The position numbers were made by a program, and so were the translations under genes. From Aradus depressus (taxonomy: Eukaryota; Arthropoda; Insecta; Hemiptera; Aradidae), in NCBI GenBank assembly GCA_963662175.1, contig OY759216.1, positions 39,387,087-39,451,086 on the forward strand: 64,000 bases of DNA. Reading direction: 5' to 3'. This document shows, piece by piece, positions 62,855 through 64,000 of this stretch (its first letter is position 1; every line of letters begins with the position of its first letter). Below the pieces are notes generated by a model that saw only the letters and a list, made by a program, of their open reading frames with translations, had not been told where the DNA came from and made no database searches.

Positions 62855-62940
62855 TAGGCCCTGAAGAAGAAAATAAATAGTTTTCGAAACGTTGGCCAAA
62901 TTTTGCATTTTCTTTACACGACAGAACCTCGATTTCCTTC
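62855..62940 (+). mobile_element. PLE-type terminal region
   Basis: GGCCCTGAAGAAG...TTTTCGAAACGTTGGCCAAA followed by ACGACAGAACCTCGATTTCC TTCTAC. The layout (hammerhead-like core, then an ACCTCG..TTCC..TACAT block) resembles PLE terminal repeats. No PLE coding region was found nearby. This may be a solo terminal repeat. Confidence 0.45.
62861..62890 (+). ncRNA. Hammerhead-like motif with paired stem II
   Basis: CTGAAGA, one base, then GAAAA, a 7-base loop, TTTTC and GAAAC. GAAAA and TTTTC pair perfectly, giving the CTGANGA-stem II-GAAA order of a hammerhead core. It is the best-formed example in the window; one extra base between CTGAAGA and the stem departs from the classical core. Confidence 0.45.
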
Positions 62941-62971
62941 TACATTAAGAATGGAGGTTAGGAGGGAACTG

Positions 62972-63205
62972 TCATTGAGACGGGGATAAACGGTAAGAGG
63001 TGGGAGGGTTGAAGAGGAAGATGGAAGATGGGAGAAGTTGCTGAGTAAGGGGGCGGCTCGGATGGCCTACTGACACGAAATATCCCGAGTGGTTAGGGCA
63101 CTGGGCACTCAGAGCTCCGGAAGCTGCCCTCAAACCAAATAGAGCAGGTCTACCTCCATCCTGGTAAGTATGTGAGAAGAGCCATTTACCGTTAGTTTTT
63201 GGCAA
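62972..63205. other. GC-richer block, possible tRNA-like head
   Basis: CCGAGTGGTTAGGGCACTGG near 63092 resembles an A-box-containing tRNA-type head, but no clear B box follows. The open frame on the minus strand (63205-62972) shows no domain. Confidence 0.25.
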
Positions 63206-63289
63206 TTTTCAGATTTTGGAATAGGGGAAGAATTGCTCAGTAAAATAAAACAAAATTACGAATTTACCTATGAAAAATATCAAGATTTT

Positions 63290-63600
63290 ACCTCCCCAGG
63301 AAATACCTAATCGGTCAGAAATTCGATGTTGTTTTCACTGAAATGTTTTGTTTTCCAACCTCCTGATTCCAAAAATTAAAAAAAAACAAAAAAAAACAAT
63401 AAGGCGATATGACCTTGTAGTTAAAGCCGGGCATGAGTCATAACTAACTATAATACGGGGAATACATATACCCCCCTTTCGGTTCGGCCAATTTGACTGA
63501 AAACCAATATATATCGTCCTTATGGGGTTCTGGATATACATATACGATTTCGTATTGATATATATGTATATATTCATTCTATTCAGACGCACATACAGAA
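63290..63600 (-). mobile_element. Family 1 tail and core remnants with a SINE 3' fragment
   Basis: TAATCGGTCAGAAATTCGAT, GTTTTCACTGAAATG (tail), a SINE 3' fragment at 63402-63442 (GGCGATATGACCTTGTAGTT AAAGCCGGGCATGAGTCATA), then a forward core unit (GTTCGGCCAATTTGACTGAA, ATCGTCCTTATGGGGTTCTG). Orientation is mixed. Confidence 0.6.
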
Positions 63601-63604
63601 TGGA

Positions 63605-64000
63605 TATTTTTTTCCATACATTGCATACAGTTTAATACATTAATGACGTTGAAAGAGGTGTAACCGTGGGTTCAGCTTTGTTTTACATGACAAGATAATC
63701 AGAGAATAACATAACGTTCACAAAATATGTTATTTTGTTATATGGTTTTGGAGGGCGTGCTCCTAGGATATTTAATATTCCATCTGAAATAAGATCCGAA
63801 TTCCCTAGCCTTCGGATTATATTCAAAAGAATATTAGAGAAATTCCTCTTTGATATGAATCCAGGCATAGATTAATTTTATTGACCGAGCAAAACGAGGT
63901 CTTCCCCTTTGAGTGAGTAGGCTTTGAGTTTTTTTGTTTGTGTGTTACACAATATATGTCGCAGCTGGTCTCAGATTTACAAAAAATTGCATAAATGTTA
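63605..64000. other. Unassigned stretch to window end
   Basis: No gene recognised; an open frame (63683-63868, minus) has no known domain. Confidence 0.35.

Overview
The window looks like AT-rich nuclear DNA of an arthropod, most likely an insect; the species cannot be read from the sequence. The evidence is eukaryotic: one clear spliced ankyrin-repeat exon, Jockey-type and RNase H-bearing LINEs, Penelope-like elements (PLEs), a tRNA-derived SINE family, hAT-like and pogo-like DNA transposons, and no bacterial gene organisation. Almost everything that can be recognised is mobile or repetitive DNA, so the window is probably intronic or intergenic. The one well-supported host exon is on the minus strand near 1.8-1.94 kb. 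A few weaker exon candidates lie at 26.4, 27.6, 28.6, 31.2, 32.2 and 41.7 kb.

Layout. 0-5 kb: ankyrin exon, SINE head, 22-bp and ~38-bp minisatellites. 5-15 kb: a foldback element, decayed PLE pieces (one split by a SINE-like insertion), and several copies of a non-autonomous element called 'family 1' here. One family 1 copy carries a 621-bp pogo-type MITE (TA duplication) and a 639-bp hAT-type MITE (8-bp duplication). 13-25 kb: six copies of the tRNA-SINE, short hairpin MITEs, family 2 copies, and two inverted copies of a PLE fragment with a GIY-YIG domain. 28.9-31.0 kb: a second PLE lineage as a near-perfect 996-bp inverted repeat, flanked by a 12-bp target duplication. 31-35.6 kb: two copies of a short retroposon, a LINE remnant, hairpins. 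35.7-40.0 kb: a complete Jockey-clade element with both ORFs intact, bounded by a 14-bp target duplication. 42.6-44.4 kb: a 190-bp satellite array made of family 1 core sequence. 45.8-46.4, 51.9-52.65 and 56.4-56.8 kb: 5'-truncated RNase H LINEs. 48.4-49.1 kb: a 27/29-bp minisatellite. 50-50.4 kb: the end of a hAT element. 53.8-54.3 kb: a long-TIR MITE. 57.8-58.4 kb: a 131-bp array, again of family 1 core. 62.9 kb: a hammerhead-like PLE terminal repeat.

How the parts relate. The Jockey element is the only apparently autonomous mobile element. The PLE fragments keep the GIY-YIG endonuclease region but no reverse transcriptase, so they depended on full-length relatives. Family 1 has a terminal hairpin, a tandemly repeated core of about 125-190 bp and a second subterminal hairpin. 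At two or more places its core has expanded into longer arrays, which suggests it seeds satellite DNA in this genome. Family 1 and family 2 share a terminal hairpin design but not sequence. No complete cellular gene is visible.
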